Assembly: GCA_034509425.1 (NCBI GenBank) | Contig: JAVTVJ010000076.1 | Location: 5,084,001 to 5,148,000 of the forward strand | DNA: 64,000 nucleotides | Origin: Eopsaltria australis | Taxonomy: Eukaryota; Chordata; Aves; Passeriformes; Petroicidae | Direction of reading: 5' to 3' | Part shown: one piece after another, positions 50,837 to 63,611 of the stretch | How the letters are laid out: the number at the start of each line of letters is the position of its first letter | How positions within the stretch are numbered: position 1 is the stretch's first letter | Translations under genes and position numbers: made by a program | Notes under the pieces: model-generated | Databases searched by the model: none | What the model saw: only the letters and a program-made list of their open reading frames with translations | Told to the model about the DNA's origin: nothing

Positions 50837-53303
50837 TAGCTATGAAGACTTGTATTACTATTACATTAAGCAGCACCTGCTCGTACCACTTCACAATCCC
50901 ACAGTGAGGTCAAGACAAGCTTTCTTGCTGCAAACTTTACTGGTTTATGTAAGCAACAACAACATTGGTTTTTTATCTGTATCAATTTGACTATGCAATG
51001 CCATGTATGGCTGTTACAGGACAGCCAAAAGGAGAATGTCCTGTGGTAGGAAGACAAGGGAGGGGATTAAACAGTTAAACTGTGATTGCCACCAAAGCTG
51101 TGTAGTGTTGAAGCTGAAGTTTATAGACTCAACTCCTAGAGAGTTCTTAGGAGTGTCAAGCTCTCTTCCTTTAACTGCTTAGCAATGCATTTCTCCTTAG
51201 CACTGCATGTTTATCAGATATCTTTAAAGACAAGTCTGTAACACTCTGTTTTGTTCTTTTTTAACAGTTTGTTTTTAAGCCACGTGTCAAAATAACTCTG
51301 TTTTTAAGCAGTAAATGTCATTTTGATATAAATGCATGCACCTGCCATCCATTGAGAGGTGATACCTTCTGTGACCATAAAGCTAAATCTCATAGCCTTG
51401 ATAAATAGTTCATATCTTGGCTGCTCAACAGAAGGATTTTGGAGAGCCCTTAAACTAGTAACCTGTGGGCTGAGTGCCTTTAAAATAAATAATTTGTCTT
51501 TTGATTTTAATTTCTACATAAAATTATATATCATCTATTCAAGGAAAAATAAGCATGGGAGAAAAGGAATTTTTCAAGGAAAAAAAAGCTGTCTAGCTAA
51601 TTGTACCTACCTTTTGGGTCAACAATGGATTAACTTTGTAGTCCTGTGGTAAGGGTTGAGTTGTGCTGTCACTTTGGTTCTGATATGTTTTATAAGCATC
51701 AGCATGTGTAATTCAGGAAAAACATGTCAACATGGAACATACATTTTGCCAGAACAAATATCAACAAGTAGTCTCCTTTTCCTTTGAATAGGATTTACAT
51801 AATTCTAACTGATATATTTATTTTTTTTAAACCCCAATGCAAAGCACAGTGTTCAAATCAGAAATTCTGTAGTGCTTCTCTTTCTCCAATTTATCTAGCA
51901 GAAAGGATTGCTGATGAATGTATGGGTGGGACATTACAATATAGTAGGGTTTACTTGTTCAAACTTTCACTGTGCCATTTAATAACAATGCTACATCACA
52001 AAGAAGGATGCATGACATATAAGCGAAGAGTGGGTAAAGACATATATCATGTGCCTGGTAAGTACTTTATAGCCTGGGGGGAAAATCCTCAGCAGGAGTA
52101 AACCGAAGTAGCTCTTTGAAGTACATACACTTGCACAGTGCACACTGACAGCCAGGCTCTGGGGCAGACAGGCAAGCACAACACACTGTGGCAGGTTGAT
52201 TTTGTGCCAAGAAGCTTCTTCATTTCACTTCTGCACAGAACCTTTCTCCATTTCTGCAGGCTGTAAACAATCTTCTGCTCCCTTTTCCCAGCTACCTAGA
52301 AATGTAATCTAAATCCTGGACAAAAAATCCATATTACAGAGAAAGCATTTAAAGAAGATAGCAGATATGTGTAACAAAAACGAATGGCACCAGCTGTTGG
52401 CAAGTGCATCTCTGGTTGACACTGCCCTAGGAAGGAATTGAAATATATAGGGTAAAGAAAACCTTTGGGATGGTTTATTTCTACCCATTGTGCCTTTCGC
52501 CGTTAGGAAACAGACACAAATCTGGATGTGATTTTGTTGTGTCCTATGCCAAACAACTTTTTCACGCAGTGTTGTTCCTGTGGCAGCCATCAAATGCCAG
52601 TGGCCTAGGGATTTTCTTGGAATGGTTTGAGTCCCAAATACCCGTGTCATCGACAAGTGAAGTACTCCCAAGGAAAGTCTGTTTTCTTCCGCTAGTCATA
52701 CAGGGATCTCAGAATGGATATTTGGGATATAGGCAATGTAGATTGCCTATAAGAGAGGGGCCGAGTTCTGTCCCTAGTCCCTGCTTTCTTAGCCATATAA
52801 CCTGCACAAATTATCTGTGAGCATCTTCACAAAATGTTCATGAGATAGACCTATTAAAGACAGGTCTGCATCCCTTTCTCTCCTTTTGTCTGTGAATGAT
52901 AATTTGCTGAGAAAAAGGCTCAAGCTACAAAGCTACTTCTGCCTCTGGCTGCTTGGCTACCACCCAACCACCACCTTGACATAAAAACCTCCTTGGTTTT
53001 GAGTTATTTGTGCATTAGAAAGTGGAATCTTAAAATCCTATCTAGGTTCATTCTGGAACTGTGGGTAGAGATTCAAGAGTTCAGCTGCTGAAGGTTAATG
53101 TCATATTTGCTACCAAGTCCCCCATGATTGTCCTTTTCTGTGTAACAGAATGCATGGAGCTCAGTTAGCAGGGTCAGCACTCAGACATTGATCTTGGGCT
53201 GATGGCACACATCAGCAGAGGATGTCTGGCCCAGCAAGTTGATTCAGCATGCTTTTTGGGTCCTGGGCTCCCTTACAGGAACAGGAAGAAATAGGTGCTC
53301 TCA
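50837..53303. other. Unique non-coding sequence, no gene recognised
   Basis: Contains overlapping open frames on opposite strands at 52309-52671 (minus, 120 codons) and 52470-52820 (plus, 116 codons), neither recognised. CpG dinucleotides are slightly more frequent at 52380-52770 than around it. A chance 'ctg|gtaagt' donor-like site occurs at 52057. Confidence 0.45.
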
Positions 53304-53375
53304 AATCATGGAAACACAGGATGGTTTGGGATCATCTAGTTCCAACACCTCCACCCCAGGCAGGGAAAGGTGCAC
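53304..53375 (-). mobile_element. CR1 LINE, short 3'-end fragment
   Basis: The plus strand reads 'atcatggaaacacaggatggtttggg', 'atcatctagttccaacacc' and 'ccaggcagggaaaggtgcac', corresponding to the reverse complement of the CR1 3' end with a small deletion removing the 'ttggaagggacctta' block. Only about 70 bases remain. Confidence 0.75.
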
Positions 53376-56300
53376 ATCGGATTATCTGTCTGCCAGCTGT
53401 GTCCTTCTACATATTTAGGGAAGCTAAAATATATTTCACTCTATTTAGTGACTTAAAAATGATAGATTGATCTCTGAGATTCAATAGGTGAATGAGGAGG
53501 TTTTCTCACCTCTTGACCTCCAAATTTCCTTAGATTTACCTGTCAGTCTTGTTTAGCCTTTTATCAGCAAACTGTAATGTGACAGGCCTCATTACTATTG
53601 AATACAGGAATTAGTGGCATGTGACAGACTGAAGATCTGTCATTCAGTTGTAAGCATCCTTTGGGACCAGAAAGAAATAATTTGGTGGAAGGGGGGGAGG
53701 GTCAGGGAAAGATGTTTAATTTTTTTAGGATGAGGTTTAAAAAAACTCTTGCTCCTATTTCTAATGATCTTTATTGACAAAGAGGGCAGCAGTGGTTAAA
53801 ATGTGATGAGGTCTGTTTTGCAATCTGCTGTTGTAGGCTTTGCTAATTTTAATGTATTAAAGGCAACAATATACCACATTTACTCAAAAATAGTAAAAAG
53901 AGGCATCTATGTTGTGTCTGTCTATAAAAGACAGGCATGCCTCACAAGAAATTGGCTAGATTCCATGATCCAGAATTTGTCATGAACAAAGCACATTCTG
54001 CAGTGAATGCAGAGAATGATTTTGCTTAAAAATCAGCTGCTGAAACAAACATCTAAGCATTCATTTATTTCTCATAAGGCAGCATTAAAATAATTGGCAG
54101 CACTGCAGCAAGTATAACAGTAAAATGTATTTGTGCTTCATGCCACAACAGAATGATTTTAGTGGGGGCTAGCACAACTTGAATGCCAATAAGGTACTGA
54201 GAGCTGTGAAACATAACCACCATACCGTATTTGAGACTTAGGATTTACTCAACTTACTACAAAATCAATAATGGGATCATTTGTAACAAAATCTATTTGC
54301 TGAGAAGGAATGTCACTGCAGGTGTTTATCACAGGAATGGGATGCAGACGGGGTACAGTGCCAAAGCCAAGGATACAAATGAAGGTCTTTTACAGCACAC
54401 CAGCTAATAGCTGACAGTTTCAGAAATCTTGGAGACTAGAAGGATATTAATGGGACTAAGTGGATGGGAAGACATTATAGAATATAAACACCCACAAAAC
54501 CTTTGAATTATTTTTGATCTGACTTTTCCCAAGACTAGCCGAAATGACCCTCCCCTGTCATAGCAACATTTGTTGGCTTCTTTCATGATTACTGTTTTCA
54601 AAATAAGTGAAGCTGTTGAAAGTAAAACCCTTCACTTTTCCTTCGGAAATCTGTTCTGACCCATATGAGAAATGGAAGTTTTTTATCTTTTTTATAGTTC
54701 ATTAAACTTTTCATTTGTATTTGTCCTTCTTTCCTTAACTGAGCCTTAGCTCATAGTCACCAAAAGAATTACTGTCCAAAACACAACCATGTTTTTCAAG
54801 GGAAGGGTGATATGGGTATGACACTGGTTTTGGTAGAACTAGCAGTGTGTCTGAAATAACCAGATGTACTAGATTTTCAAGATGGTTATCCCAAAATGGA
54901 AATACCTCCATTTGGCAGGTATTCACAAGTCTTGGCCTTCAATCATCTTCTGTAACGGATGGATCTTCTTTGAAGCATAGGTCTTTACCTTCTATGAGGA
55001 CTTGCCTAAAATTAGGGGTTTTTTTGAGTTAAATTACTTTTCTTTTTTCTTTGAATGCCCATTCTGTTTCTCGGCACGTTCAGTGAAATTCTATATCTAG
55101 AAATATCTAGGCAAAATGTCTGTTAAGCATTCTTCATCTTATCTGAAATCACCATTCTGATAGGAAACTGTCACCTTTGACTCTTTTAGCTTATATTTTG
55201 TATGCATAAACTATTTCAATCATACAGATCGAACACTGTCTTCAAACGATTGGGTTGCCATCCTCTAGCATCAGCTTGTGATCCTGCATGTGTGAAATGG
55301 GGAAGAAGAGGGCCTCCTTTGCTATGGTTTACTATTTAAGGGTGCAATGTGTTAGTATAGGTTCTGTCATCTCCATCAGAACAAATTGCACCATTTTCCA
55401 TGTTCTGATCACCTCTAGATCTATCTTTGGACTAGGTGTCTCCTCAACTGTTTATATGAGGGCTGCATGTGATCCAGGACACCTTCTGTTAATCTGCATT
55501 TTGACACTGCCTCACTGTGTATTCAGTGTGTAACTACAGAACAAATGAAGTTTTTAACAGGAGGCTTGGATATGGAATCTACCTTTGGCTGTTTTCTTCT
55601 GTGTGAAGACAGAATCTGGTGATTCTGAAGAGAAGGGACTGAACTACTCTTAAAAATCTTGATTTTAGAGACATTTGTAGGTGGTCTAAATATTACCTGA
55701 TGTGATATAAGATGTCAACAGGACCTAGAAAAAGGACAGAAGATGAAGTTACCATAGTTGAAAAGTTCAAAATCTTTTAAAAATCTGAAACTGTTGGTCT
55801 TGGCTCAGGATCAACATTAACATTCAGAACTGACAACATAGTGTTGAAATTACACAGTAGATAACAATTCAGTGCATTAGCAGAAAGTGCTGCATATTCA
55901 GATTCTTCTGGAAAAACAGCCGGAGGAAAAGACTGGTGCTTATTTGTCCTGCTTTCTTAGGGAGAATTGAAATGGATAGTTTGATTTCTGCTGTTGACAA
56001 AACTGTTTTGGAGGATGCTGCTGGGACAATAGCAGAGCAGTAAAAGAGTAGGATACCAGTGGATAAAGTACCCAGTTAAACTGAATCACATATCTCGAAA
56101 CAACCACTGCAACTGCAGCACCTGCTATCTGCCATTATCACTGCAACTTGGTTGGCACGAAAGGACAAAAATTTTTGCAATGAATGTCTACTACTATGAA
56201 TCATCACAATGTTTCAAAGTGTTTTTCAGCAATGAAAAATCAACAGTGTGTTCACATGAAAAATAAGGACAAAGACTCTAACATTTCTTTTATGTAGCAT

Positions 56301-59300
56301 AACCTGCCTGACATTAGTGACTAAAACTGGGAAAAAAAATAGCAACTAAGAAGTTCTTAAATGTTTAAGGTGCATATGGAAACCATCAGTTCAAAAGATA
56401 AAAATGGGTGAAACAAATAATTCTAAATTATTTCCTGTATAATGACAATTCTGTCATCACAAATGAAAGAAAATGTTTAAGCTTTGCTGTTATGAGAACA
56501 GATTAGAGGTTTTTATAATATGAAATTTTTACTGTTCCTTTGCAGTATATAATACCAAATAAATGAAACTGTGTAATGAGCCAAATCTTCCACAGATTTT
56601 AGTGAGTGAATCTAATATGGTGGCAGATGGTGTAAATCAGTGCAAAATTTGGCAGTAGGCATTAACTGGAATCTGCGATATTTCCCAGGACTTATATGCA
56701 TGTAAACCCTTAAGTTTCATCTGAAATCACAAAATTTTTCTTGCGTTTGGATGAAGGCATGAACTTAATTTTGCCTCTCAGACTGTTCCTGGCATTTAAG
56801 TTTTCATTAGTCTTCATTCTGATCAAGGAGAAAATGTGTGCTAACAAGTCAGTTAGAAGACAAAAACTAGTGACTTTTGGCCATTAAAATGCTTGGCAAT
56901 TTAGAGAAAAATCTCCTAGGACAAGAAGCTGGCTGCTGCTGCATGATAAGACATTTTTCCATATCTTCACTTTTAGAGTAACTTGGGAGGAGAGTTTTTC
57001 AGAAGAGACCCAGTCAGTGCGGAAAAGCTCCCTCTCATTGTTAGGCACGTGTCAGAGGAGTGAAGACCGGGAAACAGAACTCTGACTAAGTACAGCTAAA
57101 TACTGCTTAGCACTGTGGAGAGACAGGCTGAGGACAACTTATGATACAGTTTTTATTTTTTCTTTCTTGATTCTGTTCTGCCTTTAGGAACAATTTATCA
57201 GTTTTTCAAAGTGTTTTGTGATTTTATATACTGGTTATGACTTACCAAAGATATATTTTCTATAAATATTGCACTCTTTTTCCTTGTTCCTTCACCCTAA
57301 TTTTTTATTGAAATTTAGTACTATCACAGACAGTGCAGAACTGTTTATTCCCGGGAGAGCTCAAGTCCCTTGCAGATTTACTTAGACACTCTCTTTCCCA
57401 GGTGTAATGCGATCCTTCCTCTTCCTGGCATGGATTGTAACCATTATCCCACGTCTTCTGTATTTGTGGTGTTTTGTCTAGGGCATTTTGTAGCTATCAG
57501 ATACCAAGATAAGTCCTATGTTTCCAGTGCAGATTCTGAAATTAATTTAGCTCAAGAAAGAATAGGGGTACTACTGAAATATTTGCCTCATCTTCTATTC
57601 TTTACTCTGCATTACGGTAAGAAATTATATGCCCTTGAATGTCTGGTGTACTAAACTGAGGATTTTCTTCTTTTAATAAAAGTGATCAGGCATGTAATGA
57701 GAAGGCTTTATTGATAGAGAGTGAATACACAGTGAATTATTTCTTATTTCTCTCTTTCTCTTAATATTATGTACATAAAGTGCAGATATTAGGATACTAA
57801 ACATTTTACATAGATGTAGTTTTTAGCCATTAAATCAAGATAGGCTTCTCCAGACAACAATGCATAGAGAAACAGAAAAGATCTCAAGGTGTCATCTAAT
57901 GCATCTTCTTGCAATCCTGTTCACTAAGTCTAATTGATAATTTCTAGATACCTGCAACATTTTATGTTTGGCTGTGTTGATTTTTTCCCATATTTTTTCT
58001 AATTAATATTTTCAAGTTATGAAGGCGTCCTTCAAGGTATCTACTATTCATGCCCTGACACTCCAAGGTCATCATCCTCTGTGAATTTAATAAACTCTGT
58101 GCTCCACCATTGGGGTTGTAGATGAATCGATGGATGAGTACAGCCACACCCAGAACATATACTTGCAGGAACTGAGGTCCTTCTTATTCTTTCCATGGTA
58201 ACACAGAATGAATGATAATATCTCTGTGTGCAGGGTCTTCTGGATAGTTCTATATCCAGGCAACAGCATTTGTCCACTTCTTGGAAGCGTTGAAACATCA
58301 TCCTCTATACCTGTTTGTCCTTTGCTATTAACAATAGAGAGAGATGGGAAAATTCCTAAGACTCCAGTAAAGACTTTTAAATTTAGTAGGGAAAATACCA
58401 TCCTTTGTGGCCACAGTATAATCATGGTGCACATGAGTGTTTAAAAATGATTAGTGACAACTGAGAGATGAAGGAAGTTTGAGGGGAAAAAAAAATGAGG
58501 TGATTTGACAGCAAACAGTGTTTTGTTGCTTGCTGTATCTGGACCATGCTTCACCATGTTTGTGGCAATACACCACAAACAACTGATGTATTTATAGAAT
58601 GAATAGATCTGGTCACACACTGAGCAAGAGAAGCAAAAAATGTTTCTGGTATTATTATTGATAAAATTTCTTTTACTCAGTGTGTCTTGTAAAACAAGGA
58701 GGAAAAAACCGCTATCTTGAAAATGAAATGTGATAGACTCTGGACAAACTAATTCAATGCCTACAACTTCAGTGTTTTGTCCGAAAAGTAGGAAATGAAG
58801 ATGATCTAATGGCTTTCTGGAGATCCTGGATAACTTGAGTTTTCAGGCATGAAGGCCTTGACTTCATACTACCTCTTTTGATGAGATAAACTATGTTTGG
58901 CTGCATATAACACCACCAAGTTTCCCTCTATTCTGATGCTGGTTGTATATAAGCTGTGCTCCAACTGCAGCTTATCCTGCCATTCTTACTCTTTGTATTC
59001 CCTAAATGGAGAACTGATGATTTCTCTTTTCCCATGAAGTGTAAGCTTAGGGCAAAGCTATGGTGGCTGTCTGCCTTGATCCCGTCTAGATGCTTCAGGG
59101 GAAGAGATGTGCTGGAAGAGCACTATGGACAAAAGTATTGCAGAATGTCAGTGGTCCTGCTGGTGTGGCTGTGATTGTTACTGGATGTCAGAGAACTTTA
59201 TAAGTTTCAGGGGCTGCTCTAAATTGTGCTAAGAGTTGAACAGTTTCTAACTCTATGGACTGGAGGGATGGCATACAGCCCCAAGTTGTTTTACAGTATT

Positions 59301-59424
59301 AAATGTGTCTGTAATATTACAGCATTGCTTTCAGAAAGGATTGATTGCCTGTAGTGTACTAGTCTAATTTTTGCAGACCATTTTCCATTGCTGTTACTTG
59401 TATCTGGTTTATACAAAGGAGTGA
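53376..59424. other. Unique non-coding sequence, no gene seen
   Basis: Long AT-rich stretch with no recognised genes or dispersed repeats. Open frames (for example 57370-57654 plus and 58087-58434 minus) overlap one another and have no known motif. A G-rich run (ggaagggggggaggg) lies near 53689. Segment 53990-54180 looks complex and might be a conserved element, though this cannot be judged without alignment. Confidence 0.5.
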
Positions 59425-59493
59425 GAAACAAAACAAAACAAAACAAAACAAAACAAAACAAACAAACAAAAAACAAAACAAAACAAAAAAAAA
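59425..59493. repeat. (AAAAC)n simple repeat
   Basis: About seven uninterrupted AAAAC units, a shift to AAAC units, a few more AAAAC units and a terminal A-run. On the minus strand it produces a Phe/Val/Leu-rich frame (59291-59476) that is not a gene. Confidence 0.95.
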
Positions 59494-61382
59494 GTTTAAT
59501 TTAGACTTTTTGCTGTTCCTGATGCAAATTCAGAAACAGTAAAAAAGGCTGATGCTTCAAAGTCACCATCACATCAAGTAGAAGGTTCTTCTCATTCTTC
59601 TTCTCTTTTAAGAGGAAGAAAGAGACAGACAGAGGTGTAATACTTGTATACATTGCACCTGCTGTGGGTCTGACTGTCTTTATTTATGAAGGTCATCCCT
59701 CATGTCCAGCCCTCTTGGAAATATCATCAGAGATATTTCTTCTTGACAAATATGCTTTAGGGGATGAATCAAATACTACTGAGCTGTCATTGCCCACAGG
59801 TAGTTTGGGAGACTTCTCCTCCCAGAGTACTTCATTTGTCTTTGGATATTTTAATAAGTTCTTGTATTAGAATCTAATTCAGGTCTGTAGTTACAAAAAC
59901 TGCAAATTGAAGTTGCAGTTCTCTTAGCAAATTGGAAATTTTTGCCAGCTTCCTTCTGTTGGGAAGTTTACAATACCTGTTTAATTATTAAGCTGTCAAG
60001 AGAAAACTGACTTCCCAGAGAGTGTCAGAAGCATTCTCATATAGGAAAAAAGGAGAAAGTGAAAGCTGAGTGAGCAAGATGGAAACTTTCCATAATGCTT
60101 TTTTATCAGACACTTAGTACCAAAGCTATGTGTAGAACAGCTGGGCATTGACCCTCTGAGATTTGGGGATTTGGCCCTGGCCTGGTGGGGGAATGTTCTG
60201 GACAGAGTCTTTGATGGAAGGCATGAAATGGGTCACTCATTCCAGTTTTGTTCTGGATTCTTATCATTGTCTTTTCCTTTGTTCAGCTCTGGGCACCTGC
60301 ATCCCTCTGTGACAGCTGAATCATGTGCATGTTTGACAGACATAAGGGGGTTGAAGATTTTTAACTTGGTAAGTCCTTTGAAGTGCTGAATGTCTGCAAA
60401 ACTGCTGTCAGAAAGTGCCAGATCTCCTTATTAATAAGAATATAGTCGGTTGCACTCATTCCTGTCCTAGATTACCTCTCATGACTCTCTGGCTTCAAGT
60501 ATCCCATGAAAAAGCTATTTTTACTATGCCATACATTTATTCAGTCTTCCTGGATGCCTCCCAAAAATTCAACTAATAAATGGCTCCTTCTTCCCTCTAC
60601 AAAGAGCTTTTATAAATCTTTTTTCCCCCCTGCAAGCTTAAAACTCCAGGGGTTGAGACTTCCTGCAGGGGTCTGCGTGTGAGCTTTCTCACACTGCCAG
60701 CCTTAGCCACCGCTGCAGGAGTTAAATGCCAGTGTTGGGTTTATTAGCACAGACACAACTGAATCCTCTCATTTACAGCCAATTTAGGACACAATCTGAA
60801 CGTTAGTGTTTCTACTTCTCCTTGTTCTTGTGATGTTGAGGACCACAAACATCTTAAACTTCCACAGTTCTGTGAAAAAACCCGATAACCTAACAGGTAT
60901 CATTAGTTAAAGCCACCTTTCTTTTGGACATGGAGTTTTCATATGTTCATTTGCAGGGAAATAATTTTTCACATGTTTCTAAGTTTCTTTTTTCAGCTGT
61001 CTTGCTTTCATGGAGAAAAGACCTTTTGCTTACGGATTTCAGTCCATAAGAGAGTTTGAAACCAAGATATTGGAAACAGTAACATCTATTCCTTCTGAAC
61101 TTGCATGTCTAATTTCTGTACAACAGCTGACTGCAACATATCGTGGAACAATATCCATCACAAATGCCTTCTCGAAGAAGCTGATCACCTTCATGAACAT
61201 CTATACAATTACTATTTTTCTCAAAATTAGAAATTTAGCCAGAACCTCTCAAAAAAGGAAAGAAAATTGAAGGTGACAAATAATAGGTTTAAAAGATACT
61301 TACTTACAGGAGTACACACATATAAACATTCTATGTGTGTGTATATAAGTCTATAAGTGTATATTTATGGATATTTTGTTAC
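59494..61382. other. Unique non-coding sequence, no gene seen
   Basis: No gene or dispersed repeat recognised. The stretch 60620-60730 is somewhat richer in GC (ccaggggttgag, cctgcaggggtctgcgtg, caccgctgcagg) but has no diagnostic pattern. Confidence 0.5.
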
Positions 61383-61426
61383 ATATATGTGTGTATACAC
61401 ACACACACACACACACACACACAGAG
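61383..61426. repeat. (CA)n dinucleotide microsatellite
   Basis: About 14 CA units preceded by an alternating TA/TG stretch (atatatgtgtgtat), making an extended alternating purine-pyrimidine tract. Confidence 0.95.
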
Positions 61427-63537
61427 ACTTAAAAATTTAAATAAAAGGCATTTCCTTTTATATATAATAATAAACAAGGTCCTACCTCTAAATGGCCTAG
61501 ATGAAAAATGATCTAGCTTCTCCTGGTATCCCACCTTTCCCCCTATGCTTTCAGGAAGCCCATTCAGCTATTCCCACCCAGATTCCTTAGGTTCAGCTAT
61601 GTGTGTTCTTTACCTGTGGCTCATGTAATAACTCCAGCACCTGTTTTGACCCTTTGTGACAGCAGTTGTTGTACCCTGTACAGCAGCAGTTTGATACAGG
61701 TCATACCAGAGTATGGGCCTTTTTTATAAAAGCACCTGATCTGTACTTAAAGCAAAAATGCTTTTGGCCTGTTTTTACTGCATGGAATAGGTGTAAGAAA
61801 ACTGTTGTTTTCGTGCTTCATTAGCCACTGCTTGCCTACTAAGCGACTATTAAAATAAAACCTGTACTCACCCCATGCAGTTACAGCAGTAGTATGAACT
61901 GTGAATAGACAACAGAACAGATGTTGGAAGGTCATTGTAGAATCAGAAATTATGTAGGTTTAGATTTAACATCTATCTTCCTGACTCCCAGGAATTTGAT
62001 TCCCCCTTGATTACTAAACAAGAAAAGAGCATTTGTTTTGGGGGAGCCTTTTGTTTGGTGTTCATGCAGTGTATAGCACAACAGGATGCTGGGCCTTCAA
62101 AAAGCAATGATTGATGATAGCTCCATCTCCATCCCTGTAATGGGTTTAAGCAATAATTGCTGCACCAATGCCAAAAGATTTACAAAGGTCAAAATCAAGA
62201 GGGAGAGAAGACCCCTGTCCCTGTCCCTGCCACCAGGAGAGTAATTGTTATCAGTAGCTCAAATAATGGCAAAAGTGCTGAGCTTGCTTTGTGGTTCTGC
62301 CTTAAAAACTTGATTATGTTTCCCTGGTATGAAAACCTCACTGGCAGGCTTTGCATGTTGATGACAGTCATTTTTCTTCCCACTTGATGTCGACCATTGC
62401 AATTGTCCTTGAAACACGCCCCCCCCCTCCCCCTACACCTCCCTCCCACCCTCAATCCCGTTATAATTTCAGCAGTGCTCTTGCTGAACAACAAAAGAGG
62501 CTCAGTGGTGGATGCCTCCTGTGATATTCCAGCAGTGGTGGAGAGCAGAGAGTGGTGCAGTAGCAGAACAGTTGTCCTTGGTTAGACCATACTCTGGCAT
62601 CCTGAAGAGGTGGAGACACCGTGTTGGTTTGGAGAGAAGAACGCTTGAAGACGTTTGGTAGGCATGGAAGTGGTTGTCAGGAATGCTGGCAGTGCTGCAA
62701 CACTTCTTAGTTCAGTCTTGGGCTCTGCCACTGATGTTTTGACCAGAATTTGTTGGTCAGCCATGAAATGGCCATGTACAGGGAATAGGTCAGGGGCTGA
62801 GGGAGATAAGGAAAATGCTGATAGTTATGCCCTTCTTCATCTTTGTGGCATGCCTTGCAGCACTGGTGCCACTGTGAACTTCATAATCTCTGTTTTTGAC
62901 AGCACAAATATTTTATATAGGTGGAAAAATATCCTCCTTCCTTCTCACTGACTTTGGCAGATGTAGGAAAGAATAGGAAAGAATATCTTAGAATGCATCT
63001 GGTATGGGCTTGAACCTTTTCCACAGGTGTCAAGACAACACAAATGTTTCCAGAAAGCCACTGCTGCCTCCTGAGGGTGAGGCTGCATAATCAAGCCAAT
63101 CTGATAAAATATGCACTAATTTATCAGTTTTGTTGGTTAAAATACACGCCTGTTAGTTATGAAGTTTAAACTAGATAAAAATGAGTTCAGGTATGAACAA
63201 TGTGTTCTGCCAAGTCTGCTTCAGTCTAACTTAAGGCCTTGTATCCCCAAAAAATTGCAAATATTTTTTTTTGTGCAAAATTTCAAGAGATTGAAGAAGC
63301 ATAAAGGGGTTCCCCTATGCCAGCCTCAGGCCTAGAAGACAGACCAGCTCAGATTGTGGGGGAGACCTGTGGGCACTCTAAAATCAAGCAGAGAACAACA
63401 GTGGGCTTTAGAGAAGACAGACAGCTGGAGGGAGGTTTCCTTTCATGAAAAACACATTTCAAAAAGTTCTTGATTCCTGCTAATTAAATAAATCTGAAGT
63501 TATTCCCCGACTCACTGGAGTTTAATCTCTTTTTCAG
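61427..63537. other. Non-coding sequence, possible intron end
   Basis: No gene recognised. A C-rich tract lies at 62419-62452. The region 62400-62800 has chance frames on both strands. If the candidate exons are real, this is the 3' end of their intron, with a CTCAC branch-like motif at 63511-63515 and a pyrimidine tract before 63537. Confidence 0.4.
62419..62452. repeat. C-rich low-complexity tract
   Basis: Nine C in a row, then CCCCC, CCC, CCC and CCC runs separated by T or short spacers. The minus strand has four or more G-runs and could form a G-quadruplex. Confidence 0.8.
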
Positions 63538-63611
63538 CCTTCTTCCAAAAGTCAACAGAATTACAGATGGGTGGCTGCTCACTGAAACACGATGATGTTT
63601 CCACCCTCAAG
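63538..63611 (+). CDS. Candidate internal coding exon (unidentified protein)
   Basis: Acceptor 'gtttaatctctttttcag' ends at 63537, with a branch-like CTCAC 24 bases upstream. The exon is 74 bases and ends 'accctcaag' followed by 'gtaaag', a good donor. Of the three frames only one is open throughout, and it is the one required by the phase of the exon at 48903-48982. The junction codon is GCC (Ala), followed by FFQKSTELQMGGC and SLKHDDVSTLK, and the exon ends in phase 0. I do not recognise the 37-residue product. By rough reckoning an open frame in a 74-base segment is not rare, and a one-in-three phase match adds only modest support. Confidence 0.35.

Noticed and set aside
51851..52057. Plus-strand frame ending in a strong donor (gtgcctg|gtaagt)
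   Set aside because: The acceptor is poor (interrupted pyrimidine tract ending aaagcacag) and the peptide shows no recognisable features.
56600..56660. 'atggtgtaaatcagtgcaaa', resembling part of an ancient amniote repeat ('ggtgtaaatcagc...')
   Set aside because: Similarity covers only about 15 bases and no further match was seen on either side.
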